Shown here one piece after another: positions 52,785 through 61,965 of a stretch of 64,000 nucleotides of DNA. The notes under the pieces are model-generated. The model was not told where the DNA came from, made no database searches, and was given only the letters and a program-made list of their open reading frames with translations. A program made the position numbers and the translations under genes. Where the stretch lies: the NCBI GenBank assembly GCA_902799835.1, contig CADCCF010000002.1, forward strand, positions 133,338 through 197,337, written 5' to 3'. Origin of the DNA: an uncultured Pseudomonadota bacterium (lineage in GTDB: Bacteria; Pseudomonadota; Alphaproteobacteria; RF32; CAG-239). Each line of letters opens with the position of its first letter. The first letter of the stretch is position 1.

Positions 52785-53156
52785 ATGTTGAAAAAACTTT
52801 TTAATGGCGAGTTTTCTCTGAGAGCCACATTTTGGAAATATGGAGTTTTGGGACTGACCATTTTGTATTACGCCTATAAGATGCTTAAATCTTTGGCGGG
52901 GTATTATGGTATAGGTACCAATTGGCTTAATTTTTTCCGCAATCTTAATATTACTAAATTGGCAAATCTCAATGTAGCTTGGTTTTTAGGATATTTAGCA
53001 ATCTCGTTGTTTATGATAGTATATTCATATGGTATAATTAAGGGCACGTGGCGTGCGGCTGCCGCTTATGAGAAGAGTGCGTGGTTAGCACAACTGGCTC
53101 GCTTAACTATTATAGGCATGGTTGCTGCTATTTGGTATATCATAATAGAAGGATAA
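52785..53156 (+). CDS. Small membrane protein
   Basis: A 123-residue protein with about three transmembrane segments (ATFWKYGVLGLTILYYAY, VAWFLGYLAISLFMIVYSYG, LARLTIIGMVAAIWYIIIEG). It belongs to no family I recognise. A GATAAAGGATT site precedes the ATG. It heads a group with a lipoprotein and a soluble protein. Confidence 0.6.
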   Translation: MLKKLFNGEFSLRATFWKYGVLGLTILYYAYKMLKSLAGYYGIGTNWLNFFRNLNITKLANLNVAWFLGYLAISLFMIVYSYGIIKGTWRAAAAYEKSAWLAQLARLTIIGMVAAIWYIIIEG

Positions 53157-53161
53157 AAGCA

Positions 53162-53317
53162 TTGAAAAAAACTTTATTGTTATTTGCACTGCTGAGCTTT
53201 TTAAGCGGATGTATTTCGGTTGGTGAATTTACTCCCAAACGCCATGCACAACACGAGGTTGGCCATGCTGATTGCGAAAAAACTCCGGATCGTTGCATCA
53301 ACGGAATTCCATGGTAA
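53162..53317 (+). CDS. Small lipoprotein
   Basis: A 51-residue lipoprotein: TTG start (AAGGATAAAAGCA just before), LKKTLLLFALLSFLSGC lipobox, then a short Cys-containing mature peptide (HAQHEVGHADCEKTPDRC). An upstream in-frame start would read back through the previous gene, so the TTG is preferred. Function unknown. Its stop overlaps the next gene's ATG (ATGGTAA). Confidence 0.6.
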   Translation: MKKTLLLFALLSFLSGCISVGEFTPKRHAQHEVGHADCEKTPDRCINGIPW

Positions 53318-53733
53318 AACAAAAAGCCTTAATCATTGCTCAAACCTATGATGTATCAACCCGGCCCGATACATTAGTTTTGTTCAGTACCAGTTTTCAA
53401 AATAATGAAACCAACAAAATCATGGCTCTTGACTATGTTAAAAATCATGATTCGTCAATGACTATTGAGGACACTGCTTGCGGAAAAGCCTTAAAAGAAC
53501 TCAATTTATTTTCTGCTGACAGCGGAGTTTCCCAAGAGGAAGCTTATCAAATCTGGGGAATTGCTTCAACCAGAATGGTATTGCATGCTCAAGGAAATAT
53601 TACAGCTTTTATCAAAAATGCTCATCCTTTGAGCACCTTTTGCCAATATGAGCTACCGACAATATTGCTCAATCCCAATATTAAAACCATAAATGGTAAA
53701 GACAAATTTCAACTTTTTGCCGAACCGTGGTAA
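53311..53733 (+). CDS. Hypothetical soluble protein
   Basis: A 140-residue protein starting MVKQKALIIAQTYDVSTRPD, mixed alpha/beta, with no domain I recognise. The ATG overlaps the lipoprotein stop by 7 bp. The frame extends upstream but into the lipoprotein gene. Converges on argS. Confidence 0.5.
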   Translation: MVKQKALIIAQTYDVSTRPDTLVLFSTSFQNNETNKIMALDYVKNHDSSMTIEDTACGKALKELNLFSADSGVSQEEAYQIWGIASTRMVLHAQGNITAFIKNAHPLSTFCQYELPTILLNPNIKTINGKDKFQLFAEPW

Positions 53734-53736
53734 TGT

Positions 53737-55476
53737 TTAAGCCTTTTTCAGCATAACTTCAGGTGCTTCAATACCCAAAAGATTTAATAACAATACAAGG
53801 GTGTTACGCACCAATTTGGCTATTGCCAATCGCGATGTCGCTAGTTCTTTATTTTCTTCCGATAATATTGGTGCCGCGTTATAAAATCCTGAAAATACCT
53901 GTGCCAAAGTATAAGCATAATCAGCAATAATGCTGGGCTCTTTTTCATTATGAGCCCGCCAAATTGCTGAGTTAAGTGCAGCCAGTTTCAATGCTAAATC
54001 ACGCTCTTCCGCAAGCTGAACTTTGATTTGGCCTATGGTCAAATTTTTTTCTGCGGCCTTACGCAAAATAGAATTAATACGTGCTATGGCATATTGAATG
54101 TACGGACCGGTCTTGCCGTCAAATTTAGCAAAATCATCCAAATCAAAAATATAGCCCGATGCAGTATTGTTTTTTAAATCTTGGAATTTTATGGCGCCGA
54201 TTGCCACTTGATTAACTAAATTTTCAATCTCTTTTGCCCCATATCCTTCAACTTCACCGGCTGCCGGCATTGATTCGCGAACTCTGTCTTTAGAAAGTTT
54301 AATCAAGTTTTCCAAAGTCATTACTCCGCCATCACGAGTTTTAAAAGGTTTGCCATCCGCACCGTTGACTGTACCAAAGCCATAATGTTTCATCTTAACA
54401 CCCGGTGCAATTTCCAATTTTTCAACAGCCTGAAATACTTGTTCAAAGTGCAACGACTGGCGCTGATCAACGAAATAATAAATTTCTTTGGCTTGAAATT
54501 CATCAACACGGCGTTTGATGGTTGCAATATCAGTAATTTGATAACCAAAGCCGCCGTCGCGTTTAATTAGAATAATCGGTGGCATTGGCTTATTATTTTC
54601 TTCCAAGCGCATAATTAATGCACCATCATCCATCTCGGCTAAGCCTTTTTCTTTGGCCAAATCAACAATTTTATAACTCATTTCATGAGCATCGCTTTCG
54701 CCCCACCACAAATCGAAATTAACATCTAAGGCGTCATAATTTTTTTTGATGGCATCAATTGAAACTTTGCGTAAATGTTGCCAAGCCTTGCGATATTCTG
54801 CTTCGCCATCTTGCATTTTAGCGGTTATAATTCTTGCATTTTCCTTTGCTTCCTCATCTTCTTTGCAGCGAATGGTAGCCTGCTTATAAAATTCGGTGAT
54901 TTGATCGATATCATAAGTTTCTGTTTTGCTCAAATCACCATCATGGCGAACAATTTCTGCCAAAATCATTCCCATCGGTGTGCCCCAATCACCCAAGTGA
55001 ACATCACCGATAACTTTGTTGCCGATAAATTTTTCGATTCTCCGTACAGATTCACCGATAACTCCGGCACGCAAATGTCCGACATGCATTGCTTTGGCAG
55101 CATTCGGTCCGCCATAGTCCAAAACAACCGTTTGCGGATTGGTAATTTTTTGCACGCCTAACTCATTATCTGTACTCATTTTTTGCAGAACATTGGCAAT
55201 AAAGTCATTATTTAATGACAAATTTAAAAAACCCGGTCCGTCAACCGAAACTTTGTCAAAACAATTATCTTTTTGTAACTCATTGGCAATCATCATAGCG
55301 ATTTCACGCGGATTCTTATGCATAGACTTAGCCAAGGCTAAAGCTCCGTTGCATTGAAAGTCGCTCAAATCAGGACGATCAGAGGTTTTGCAAAATGCCA
55401 TATTGGCATCCAATCCCAAAGTCGTGAACACATTTGCCATCTTTTCATTGATAATGTTATCCAAAGACAAGTTCAT
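53737..55476 (-). CDS. argS: Arginyl-tRNA synthetase
   Basis: A 579-residue class I synthetase that charges tRNA-Arg. The HIGH motif is H131-V-G-H134 in GPNAAKAMHVGHLRAG. The N-terminal add-1 domain, the QRQSLHFEQVF and FGTVNGADGKPFKTRDGG region (the loose KMSKS equivalent of many ArgRS), and the DALRBP-type ending are present. It follows a small lipoprotein gene by 5 bp. Confidence 0.96.
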   Translation of the reverse strand: MNLSLDNIINEKMANVFTTLGLDANMAFCKTSDRPDLSDFQCNGALALAKSMHKNPREIAMMIANELQKDNCFDKVSVDGPGFLNLSLNNDFIANVLQKMSTDNELGVQKITNPQTVVLDYGGPNAAKAMHVGHLRAGVIGESVRRIEKFIGNKVIGDVHLGDWGTPMGMILAEIVRHDGDLSKTETYDIDQITEFYKQATIRCKEDEEAKENARIITAKMQDGEAEYRKAWQHLRKVSIDAIKKNYDALDVNFDLWWGESDAHEMSYKIVDLAKEKGLAEMDDGALIMRLEENNKPMPPIILIKRDGGFGYQITDIATIKRRVDEFQAKEIYYFVDQRQSLHFEQVFQAVEKLEIAPGVKMKHYGFGTVNGADGKPFKTRDGGVMTLENLIKLSKDRVRESMPAAGEVEGYGAKEIENLVNQVAIGAIKFQDLKNNTASGYIFDLDDFAKFDGKTGPYIQYAIARINSILRKAAEKNLTIGQIKVQLAEERDLALKLAALNSAIWRAHNEKEPSIIADYAYTLAQVFSGFYNAAPILSEENKELATSRLAIAKLVRNTLVLLLNLLGIEAPEVMLKKA

Positions 55477-55481
55477 TGTTT

Positions 55482-55808
55482 TTATTCCTTATTTTCGCAT
55501 TTAAAATAGTAATGACTAGGCACCAAAAGCCGACAGGTAAACCAAGTTTCTTTTGTTGGCACTGCATGATTGCCGGTTTGGTTTTTTACGCACTCTTCAT
55601 CAGCCAATTTCTGAACTTCCTCAAAAGAAGTATATAATTTGTTGTAACAAATAGCTGGCTCGTTATCGGTTGATTTACCTACATACAAGGTTCCGTTGCT
55701 GAATCCTCCGGCTTCTCTGCGGCGGTCAACAAAAGGTCCGAATTGCGAAGCACAACTGCAAAGTAATGTTGCTAGCAAAACAATATTTATTAATTTCACT
55801 CTTGCCAA
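55482..55808 (-). CDS. Small lipoprotein upstream of argS
   Basis: A 108-residue protein with a lipobox (LLATLLCSCAS) and a mature part containing CYNKLYTSFEEVQKLADEEC and WFTCRLLVPSHYYFKC, with several cysteines that may form disulfides. No assigned function. It shares an operon with argS. Confidence 0.6.
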   Translation of the reverse strand: MARVKLINIVLLATLLCSCASQFGPFVDRRREAGGFSNGTLYVGKSTDNEPAICYNKLYTSFEEVQKLADEECVKNQTGNHAVPTKETWFTCRLLVPSHYYFKCENKE

Positions 55809-55876
55809 TTTTAATAAAGCTCCTTATACTCAACTTAAATTTTTGATAATAGAAAATATACCAAGAAGAATAAAAA

Positions 55877-56461
55877 ATGCAAGCAAACAAATATATTGGT
55901 GATGAAGCTTTTAGCAAAATGTTAGAACATTATGCATGTCCCACCCCTTTAAGCGTTGTCAAAATGCGCTTTTGCGGGGCCATTTGTTCACCTAATTTGA
56001 AATTGCGTCCGGCTGATGTAATTTCATCTTTGTGGCCGGAAGGAGCTGCCCCGAGATTAGAAACCAAAGCTGAGGCCGACTTGTTTTTTAAATTTTTCAT
56101 GGGATTGTGGGACGAAATTTTTGATTTGGTGACCCAAAACAAAATCAAGTTATCTTCTATGAAAGAAAGCAATATAATGAATTATTGCCAAATGCGCTAT
56201 GATGAGATAGAGCAGGGTTTTGTTGAGGGATTTTTCGGCGGCGAAGAAAATTTGCAAATCCCCGGGTATTTGGCACAGATTGTCGATTCGCTTTCAGAAC
56301 TGGCCTTAGCCTGTCAAAAAATCGGACAAAAGGGAGATAGTACACAGGCCGTGTGGGAAGCAGTTTGGCACACAGAACAAGTCGTTGAAAAATCAATTGC
56401 ATTTATTATCCAAAATTCAGTACTTCCGCGCATTGACCAACTTAAGCGTCAGGTTAATTAG
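55877..56461 (+). CDS. Hypothetical helical protein (possibly UPF0149/YecA-like)
   Basis: A 194-residue, predicted all-helical protein with CPTPLSVVKMRFCGAICSPNLKLRPADVISSLWPEG and a following FFKFFMGLWDEIFDLV helix. The pattern is loosely like UPF0149/YecA proteins, but the metal-binding C-terminus of YecA is missing, so the match is only suggestive. It ends overlapping the convergent hemolysin III gene by 4 bp. Confidence 0.45.
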   Translation: MQANKYIGDEAFSKMLEHYACPTPLSVVKMRFCGAICSPNLKLRPADVISSLWPEGAAPRLETKAEADLFFKFFMGLWDEIFDLVTQNKIKLSSMKESNIMNYCQMRYDEIEQGFVEGFFGGEENLQIPGYLAQIVDSLSELALACQKIGQKGDSTQAVWEAVWHTEQVVEKSIAFIIQNSVLPRIDQLKRQVN

Positions 56462-57111
56462 TTTAAGACACAAGAATAAAGTATGGCAAAAAAGTGCAAC
56501 ACAGTGCCGACCAACACAAAGAAGTGCCAAATTGCGTGGGTGTAGGCCTTTTTTTTGTTAATATAAAACAACACGCCAAAAGTATAAGCCAATCCCCCTA
56601 AAATCAAAAATACTATTCCGATTGTAGGCAATTGAGCAAAGAGGGTCTTTGAAGCAAATACTACTAACCAGCCCATCGCCAAATAAAGGCATACTGACCA
56701 AGCTTTAGCGCCATTTCCATCACTGATAAGTTTGAGAAATGTTCCCAATAAAGCCAAACCCCAAATAATGCCAAAGACGCTCCATCCCAAAGCACCTCGC
56801 AAATTTACCAGCATAAAAGGAGTATAGCTTCCGGCTATCAAATAGTAGATTGATATGTGATCAAATTTTTTTAATATTTTGCGCCATTTGTCTTTTTTAG
56901 CAGCATGATATAATGTTGAAGCGGTGTACAATAAAATCATTGAGACGCCAAATATGGCCGTCGACACAATACTCCATACATCGCTGTACAGAGATGAAAA
57001 GACAGCCAAGATACTTAATGCAGCCACACCTAAAATGATGCCAAACCCATGAATTAGACAACTCCATAATTCTTCTTTCGGTGAGTATCTTGTTAAAATG
57101 GTTGCACTCAT
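56458..57111 (-). CDS. Hemolysin III family (PAQR-like) membrane protein
   Basis: A 217-residue protein with seven transmembrane segments. The family motifs are HGFGIILGVAALSIL, the metal-binding STLYHAAK, FDHISIYYLIAGSYTPF, and an AIWHFFVLVGTVLHFFAILY ending with the second His pair. PAQR-type proteins are zinc-dependent membrane hydrolase-like proteins. Despite the name, toxin activity is not implied. Confidence 0.88.
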   Translation of the reverse strand: MSATILTRYSPKEELWSCLIHGFGIILGVAALSILAVFSSLYSDVWSIVSTAIFGVSMILLYTASTLYHAAKKDKWRKILKKFDHISIYYLIAGSYTPFMLVNLRGALGWSVFGIIWGLALLGTFLKLISDGNGAKAWSVCLYLAMGWLVVFASKTLFAQLPTIGIVFLILGGLAYTFGVLFYINKKKAYTHAIWHFFVLVGTVLHFFAILYSCVLN

Positions 57112-57296
57112 AATTTTATGCCTTTGTTAAATTTTTCTCATCCTTAAAATCCCATATTTTTTAGGTTGCGTCAAGTAGGCACTCTTGCGGTTTTTAGTAT
57201 GTTTTAGGAAACTGCCAACAAGGTTTTTTTTCATAACATCTTTAAAAATCAACTATGAAAATTATATTTAGCTGAAGTTTCAGACAGGAGATTGTG

Positions 57297-57896
57297 ATGA
57301 AAATTTTAATTGCCGATAAACAACCGATATATCGCGACGGATTGAAACACAACTTAAACATAATAAATCCGGCTGCGGTGGTTTTAGATGCTGCATCACT
57401 TGGGCAAATCAACGATATTTTGCGCCAAAATAATGATATCGACTTAATTCTGACCGATATTGATATGATGCAGCCCGATTGGGAAACCAAAGCGCGTGAA
57501 TTGTTGAGTTCGCCCATATCTCCACGCGTAGGCGTCATGACTGACAGTCATAATCAGTCGGATGCCAAAAAAGCCAGTGATATCGGTTTATGCTGTTATT
57601 TACCTAAAAATATTGAATCACACACTTTGGAACAAGCTCTAGGTAAGGTTTTGCGTGGAGAAAATTATTATCCGCCACTCAATGTTTCCAATTCTAAGGC
57701 GCCGACTAAATTAACCAATCGTCAGTTTGAAGTGTTAAAATACTTAGCCCAAGGTCTGTCTAATAAACAAATAGCCTATTATATGAATGTTTCAGAAGCT
57801 ACGGTAAAGCTCCACATAAACGCTCTATTGCGCGCTATTGAAGCAACCAACCGCACTCAGGCAGTAGTCAAATCACAAAAAATGGGATTGATTTAA
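57297..57896 (+). CDS. LuxR-type response regulator
   Basis: A 199-residue NarL/FixJ-like regulator. An N-terminal receiver (MKILIADKQPIYRDGL, phospho-acceptor D54 in LILTDIDM, conserved Lys in LPKN) is followed by a LuxR helix-turn-helix (LTNRQFEVLKYLAQGLSNKQIAYYMNVSEATVKLHI). The second acidic residue of the receiver pocket is Asp7 in IADKQ. No histidine kinase lies nearby. The ATG is preceded by CAGGAG; a GTG three bases earlier is an alternative. Divergent from the hemolysin III gene. Confidence 0.86.
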   Translation: MKILIADKQPIYRDGLKHNLNIINPAAVVLDAASLGQINDILRQNNDIDLILTDIDMMQPDWETKARELLSSPISPRVGVMTDSHNQSDAKKASDIGLCCYLPKNIESHTLEQALGKVLRGENYYPPLNVSNSKAPTKLTNRQFEVLKYLAQGLSNKQIAYYMNVSEATVKLHINALLRAIEATNRTQAVVKSQKMGLI

Positions 57897-58784
57897 TTAC
57901 CAACAAATCGAGCAGGCAGTTTTACTTGCTGTCATTTTTACCTTTACCCCTAAGGGCAAAATATGACGGTAAGGGATATGTCCATAGGCAAAATTGCCAA
58001 TTACCGGAATGTTCAAATCACAGGTAAAGTCTTTGATACAATCATCCACAGAACCGTCACAGGGATCTTTTATAACACAGTCACTAAATTGTCCGATAAT
58101 AATACCGGCTAATTTATCAAAATTTGGTTGCTGTTTTAACTGTGTTAACATCAAATCTATTTTGTAGGTTTTTTCGCCGACATCTTCCAATAATAATATC
58201 TTACCTGCCAAATCTGGAAAATATTTGGTTCCGCATAATAAACTAAAAACACTCAAACATCCTCCGACAATCTCTCCCTCAACTTTTCCTTTTTTTAAAC
58301 ATACTCCGGAAACAATTTCATGTTTATTGGCAAACAAAGCATCTTTTAATTCACGTTGCATTGTTTCATCAATTTTACCGTCTTTGCTGTCATAAAGCGG
58401 TAAGAAACCAGTTAAAGCAGGACATTTAGCCATGGTTAGAGCGGCATTTTGCAAAGCTGTTGAATCACTTAATCCTATAATCAGTTTGGGATTCTCGCGT
58501 AAGGTTCTAAAATCCACCATGTCAATCATACGAGTGGCTCCGGCTCCTCCTCGCAAGCAAAACAGTGCTTTAATATCAGGATTCTTGATTATTTGATTGA
58601 ATGATTCTGCACGTATTTTATCTGTGCCGGCCATATAGCGAAAACGATTTTTAATATTGGTTGCTTCGACTACCCACAAACCCATTTGCGTAAACATATC
58701 TAAAGTTGGTTTTAAATCAAATTCGCCCAAAGCTGATGATGGAGCAATCAATCCGACAGTGTCACCTTTTTTTAGCCAACTCAT
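57897..58784 (-). CDS. LD-carboxypeptidase (S66, murein tetrapeptide recycling)
   Basis: A 295-residue cytoplasmic peptidase that removes D-alanine from murein tetrapeptides. The family landmarks are GLIAPSSALGEFDL, CLRGGAGATRMIDMVD, LIIGLSDSTAL (catalytic Ser), ILLLEDVGEKTYKIDLMLTQL (Glu) and a GHIPYRHILPLG histidine. It shares a 4-bp overlap with the Mpl-like ligase, fitting a recycling pair. Confidence 0.86.
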   Translation of the reverse strand: MSWLKKGDTVGLIAPSSALGEFDLKPTLDMFTQMGLWVVEATNIKNRFRYMAGTDKIRAESFNQIIKNPDIKALFCLRGGAGATRMIDMVDFRTLRENPKLIIGLSDSTALQNAALTMAKCPALTGFLPLYDSKDGKIDETMQRELKDALFANKHEIVSGVCLKKGKVEGEIVGGCLSVFSLLCGTKYFPDLAGKILLLEDVGEKTYKIDLMLTQLKQQPNFDKLAGIIIGQFSDCVIKDPCDGSVDDCIKDFTCDLNIPVIGNFAYGHIPYRHILPLGVKVKMTASKTACSICW

Positions 58785-60148
58785 TTCAAATTCTCCAAAA
58801 TGCGGTATCCCATATCAGTTATAGAATTATCTCGAGCCCCCATCAATATTATTCTGTCACCGGGTCGAGCCATTGTCATTACTTTATTTTCCAAATCATC
58901 ACGTTTCTCAAAAAACAAAGCTTGCTTATTTTGTTTGAGCGCATAATCAACCAAATCTTTTGATGATATATCACGATTAACCGTACCTCCGGAAAAATAA
59001 ATTTCCGGCAGCATAAGCACATCATCATCTCCCATATATTTAACAAAGCTGTCGATAATTTCTTTTCCCATCAGGCGCATCGGAGCAAAGCCATGTGGCT
59101 GAAACATAATTAACAATCGTCCGGCATAGCTTTTCAATGCTGACATTGATGCCGCAACTTTATCCGGATTATGGGCAAAATCATCAATTACAGTAATGTT
59201 GTTTTGCTTACCCAAAACTTCCAAACGCCGCTTTGTGCCGGCAAATTTTTGTAATATTTCACAAGCCTCATGCGGCGCAACTCCCAACATTGAGCAAGTT
59301 GCGACAGCCGCTGCGGCATTTGCCACGTTAAATTTTCCGATTATGGGTAAATTGTATTGGCGATTTTCGAATTGATAGGTGGAACCGGTGGCTGTCGGCT
59401 CAATATTACTGAAATAAAAATCAGCATCTTTATTATCAATTGCAAATGTTTTTACCTGTATGTTTTTGTTTAATAATTTGCGACAATGCGGACAATCAAG
59501 ATTCAGTACAGCGCCGGCTTTTGCCTTTGCAGCAAAGTCGCCGAACAATATCTCCAATTCTTCCAAGGTCTTATGATCAAGTGAAATGTTATTTACCACC
59601 GAAATATAAGGTGTATATTTTTCAATAGATCCATCGCTCTCATCGGCCTCAATTACACATATATCACCATGATTTAAAATAACATTCGGCAGTCCGGCAA
59701 CATCTTTATAATTTTGCATTCCGGCTCCGTTAATCACTGTCGGATTAAGTTCTGCTTGATCCAGAATATATCCGACCATTGCTGTCAGAGTTGATTTTCC
59801 CGAAGTTCCCCCGATGGCAATCCCTTGGGCATAAGAAGCAAAAACTTCCGCCAGCAAATCAGAACGCCGTTTGACCGGAATTCCCAATTCTAAAGCTCGT
59901 CTAACATCAGGAATAGTGCTTTCAACTGCCGTCGAGGTATACAATATATCCAAATTGTTATCCAACATAGAACCATCTTGCGGACAAATTTTAATACCGA
60001 CATTTTGCAAAGATTGCTTGATCTTTTGCTCTTTACCCTGATCAAAACTGCGATCCGAGCCATATACATCACAACCCTGTGCCTGTAAAACCTGCGCCAA
60101 AGCACTCATGCCCGAACCGGCAACTGCGCAAAATCCAACTTTCTTCAT
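58781..60148 (-). CDS. Mur ligase, Mpl/MurC-like
   Basis: A 455-residue ATP-dependent ligase. The N-terminal Rossmann domain begins FCAVAGSGMSALAQVLQAQGCDVYGSD, the ATP loop is GGTSGKSTLTAMVGYIL, followed by VIEADESDGS, NNISLDHK and TVIDDFAHNPDKVAASMSAL. The P-loop G-T-S-G-K-S-T and length fit the Mpl-type ligase, which joins UDP-MurNAc to recycled tripeptide. MurC itself cannot be excluded, but its coupling to LdcA supports recycling. Confidence 0.8.
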   Translation of the reverse strand: MKKVGFCAVAGSGMSALAQVLQAQGCDVYGSDRSFDQGKEQKIKQSLQNVGIKICPQDGSMLDNNLDILYTSTAVESTIPDVRRALELGIPVKRRSDLLAEVFASYAQGIAIGGTSGKSTLTAMVGYILDQAELNPTVINGAGMQNYKDVAGLPNVILNHGDICVIEADESDGSIEKYTPYISVVNNISLDHKTLEELEILFGDFAAKAKAGAVLNLDCPHCRKLLNKNIQVKTFAIDNKDADFYFSNIEPTATGSTYQFENRQYNLPIIGKFNVANAAAAVATCSMLGVAPHEACEILQKFAGTKRRLEVLGKQNNITVIDDFAHNPDKVAASMSALKSYAGRLLIMFQPHGFAPMRLMGKEIIDSFVKYMGDDDVLMLPEIYFSGGTVNRDISSKDLVDYALKQNKQALFFEKRDDLENKVMTMARPGDRIILMGARDNSITDMGYRILENLK

Positions 60149-60160
60149 AATTTAACCTTT

Positions 60161-60192
60161 ATAAAAATGCTTAGACCTGTATGCATTTTTAT
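60161..60192. terminator. Possible hairpin between the Bat and Mpl operons
   Basis: ATAAAAATGC and GCATTTTTAT form a 10-bp stem around a 12-nt loop. AT-rich; the T run lies inside the stem, so termination would be modest. Confidence 0.4.
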
Positions 60193-60226
60193 CATCAAAA
60201 GGTTAAATTTTATCTAAAGAAAGAAT

Positions 60227-61957
60227 TTATTTATACAGCTTAGGCAGTGCTCCATCTTCACTGGATGTGCATTTTACCTTGTGCGAGGCGGCCCTTTTGA
60301 ATGCACGCACAAAAGCCACTCCATCCCACTGAGCATCGCTTCCGGCATAAAGAAACTCTCTTATTTTATCCACCTGTCCATTAAATTCATCATCTTTCAG
60401 AACATCTGCCAAATCTTGCAAATTGGTAATTCCGGCAGAGGGATATTTTTCTTTTCCCCATTCAACAAGTTCTTCCCGCAGCTTGTGAACATTTGCACTT
60501 TGCGCCGTGGCAATAACCTCATGATAATGATTAGACGATTTTGCCTTGTAACTGCCAAATAACTTCAATAACAGAAAAGCTATGATTACGCCGCCTAAAA
60601 ATGCTCCCAGCAACATCCAAATAATCAGGGTATTATCCACTTGATTTATTTCTTGCAAATCAGGTTGCGCAGATGGAGCGACCTTGGGTTCGGCAATTGC
60701 CGATGGTTTGGGTTGTTCTTCAGCTATTACCGGAGCATTTCCTTGGAATACCACAGCCTTGTATGCCGGAAGTGCAGCTGTTTCTATTTTTTGGGTTTTA
60801 GTGTTGAACCAGTTTACGGTGATTTCCGGCAATACAATTTCACCGCTTTGTGAGGGAATATAAACATTACCGATTTGCGCTTTCGCCACAATTTGGTTGT
60901 TTTCGATTCCCATCTCGGTTATGGGTTTTTCGGGATATTGTTTAACACCTTCAATGTTAGCAAATTTCAACTCAGGAAGCTGATTATCCGTAACCCCGTA
61001 AGCCTTGAGATAAATAGTGCGACTGATAGGTTCTCCGACAGCAAATTGCGGATGAGATTTTTCAAATTCTGCCGATAACTCTACCTTTGATGCTGGTAGC
61101 CACCATCCATCGTTGATAGCAGCTGGTTTAACCTCAATAGGTATAGCCTTGGCTCTAAGCACTATCGGATTTTTGCGTGCGAAGATATCATTAAGTCCAA
61201 ATCCGCCGAACATATCGTCATCATTAAAAAATCCGGCGAAAGGATCAATGCGTTTTGATTTGGTCAAATAATATCCGTTAAATTGTACAGCCGGCACAAT
61301 CAAATTGCCGCTCTTTTGCGGGAACATGGCATAAGTAAAAGTTATTTCACGCAAAGGTTGTCCATTGATTATTTGTGTCTCAATTTCCGGCTCACCCAAA
61401 CTTTTGATAACCCAATCATCAGCATTGGCCAAAAATACCGGAGCATCACCCTGCAAACCACCGGCATCATAGATTTTTAATTTATAGATGATTTGTTGTT
61501 GTACATAAGGGTTTTGATTATCAACAGAGCCAACCATCTTAAAACGAGGAGCATCAGGCTGAGGCTGTGCTGCAGCATCAGCAATCGGCTCACTGCCGGC
61601 AGCATTGACCTTTAGGGTAATCGGTTGAGTTTTATAACCTGCTAACTCTATTGCCGGAATAACAATTTCACCGCTGTGGTTGGGAATCATCACCAGACTC
61701 CACTGACGTGATTTGCTGACATCGCCGTTGACAATATTGGTGCGATAGCCGTTTGACACAGACATAATGGTAAAATCATTTGATAGAATATTCAAATCAG
61801 GGCTGGCCGAGGTATCAACATCTTTCAGCTCTAAAGTTAATACCAAAGTTTCACCTTCCGGAACTGGATTGCGATTCACTGTTGCCGTAAATTCCTGAGC
61901 TTGAATATTAGTGTTCCAAATTATCGCTAATAAAAGTCCGATTATCCATTTTTTCAT
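60227..61957 (-). CDS. BatD-family protein
   Basis: A 576-residue protein with a signal peptide, two extracytoplasmic beta-rich domains typical of BatD (FTATVNRNPVPEGETLVLTLELKD..., PAINDGWWLPASKVELS...), one transmembrane helix (TLIIWMLLGAFLGGVIIAFLLLKL) and a short cytoplasmic tail. In the Bacteroides aerotolerance (Bat) gene set BatD is a periplasmic partner of the vWA proteins encoded upstream. Starts 8 bp after the BatB/C-type gene. Confidence 0.8.
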   Translation of the reverse strand: MKKWIIGLLLAIIWNTNIQAQEFTATVNRNPVPEGETLVLTLELKDVDTSASPDLNILSNDFTIMSVSNGYRTNIVNGDVSKSRQWSLVMIPNHSGEIVIPAIELAGYKTQPITLKVNAAGSEPIADAAAQPQPDAPRFKMVGSVDNQNPYVQQQIIYKLKIYDAGGLQGDAPVFLANADDWVIKSLGEPEIETQIINGQPLREITFTYAMFPQKSGNLIVPAVQFNGYYLTKSKRIDPFAGFFNDDDMFGGFGLNDIFARKNPIVLRAKAIPIEVKPAAINDGWWLPASKVELSAEFEKSHPQFAVGEPISRTIYLKAYGVTDNQLPELKFANIEGVKQYPEKPITEMGIENNQIVAKAQIGNVYIPSQSGEIVLPEITVNWFNTKTQKIETAALPAYKAVVFQGNAPVIAEEQPKPSAIAEPKVAPSAQPDLQEINQVDNTLIIWMLLGAFLGGVIIAFLLLKLFGSYKAKSSNHYHEVIATAQSANVHKLREELVEWGKEKYPSAGITNLQDLADVLKDDEFNGQVDKIREFLYAGSDAQWDGVAFVRAFKRAASHKVKCTSSEDGALPKLYK

Positions 61958-61965
61958 ATTATCAC

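Noticed and set aside
37554..57213. AAGTAGGCACT and a nearby TTAGG-AAACT shared by two divergent intergenic regions (37554 and 57173).
   Set aside because: An 11-mer is expected to recur by chance in 64 kb, and spacing between the two parts differs; kept only as a note.
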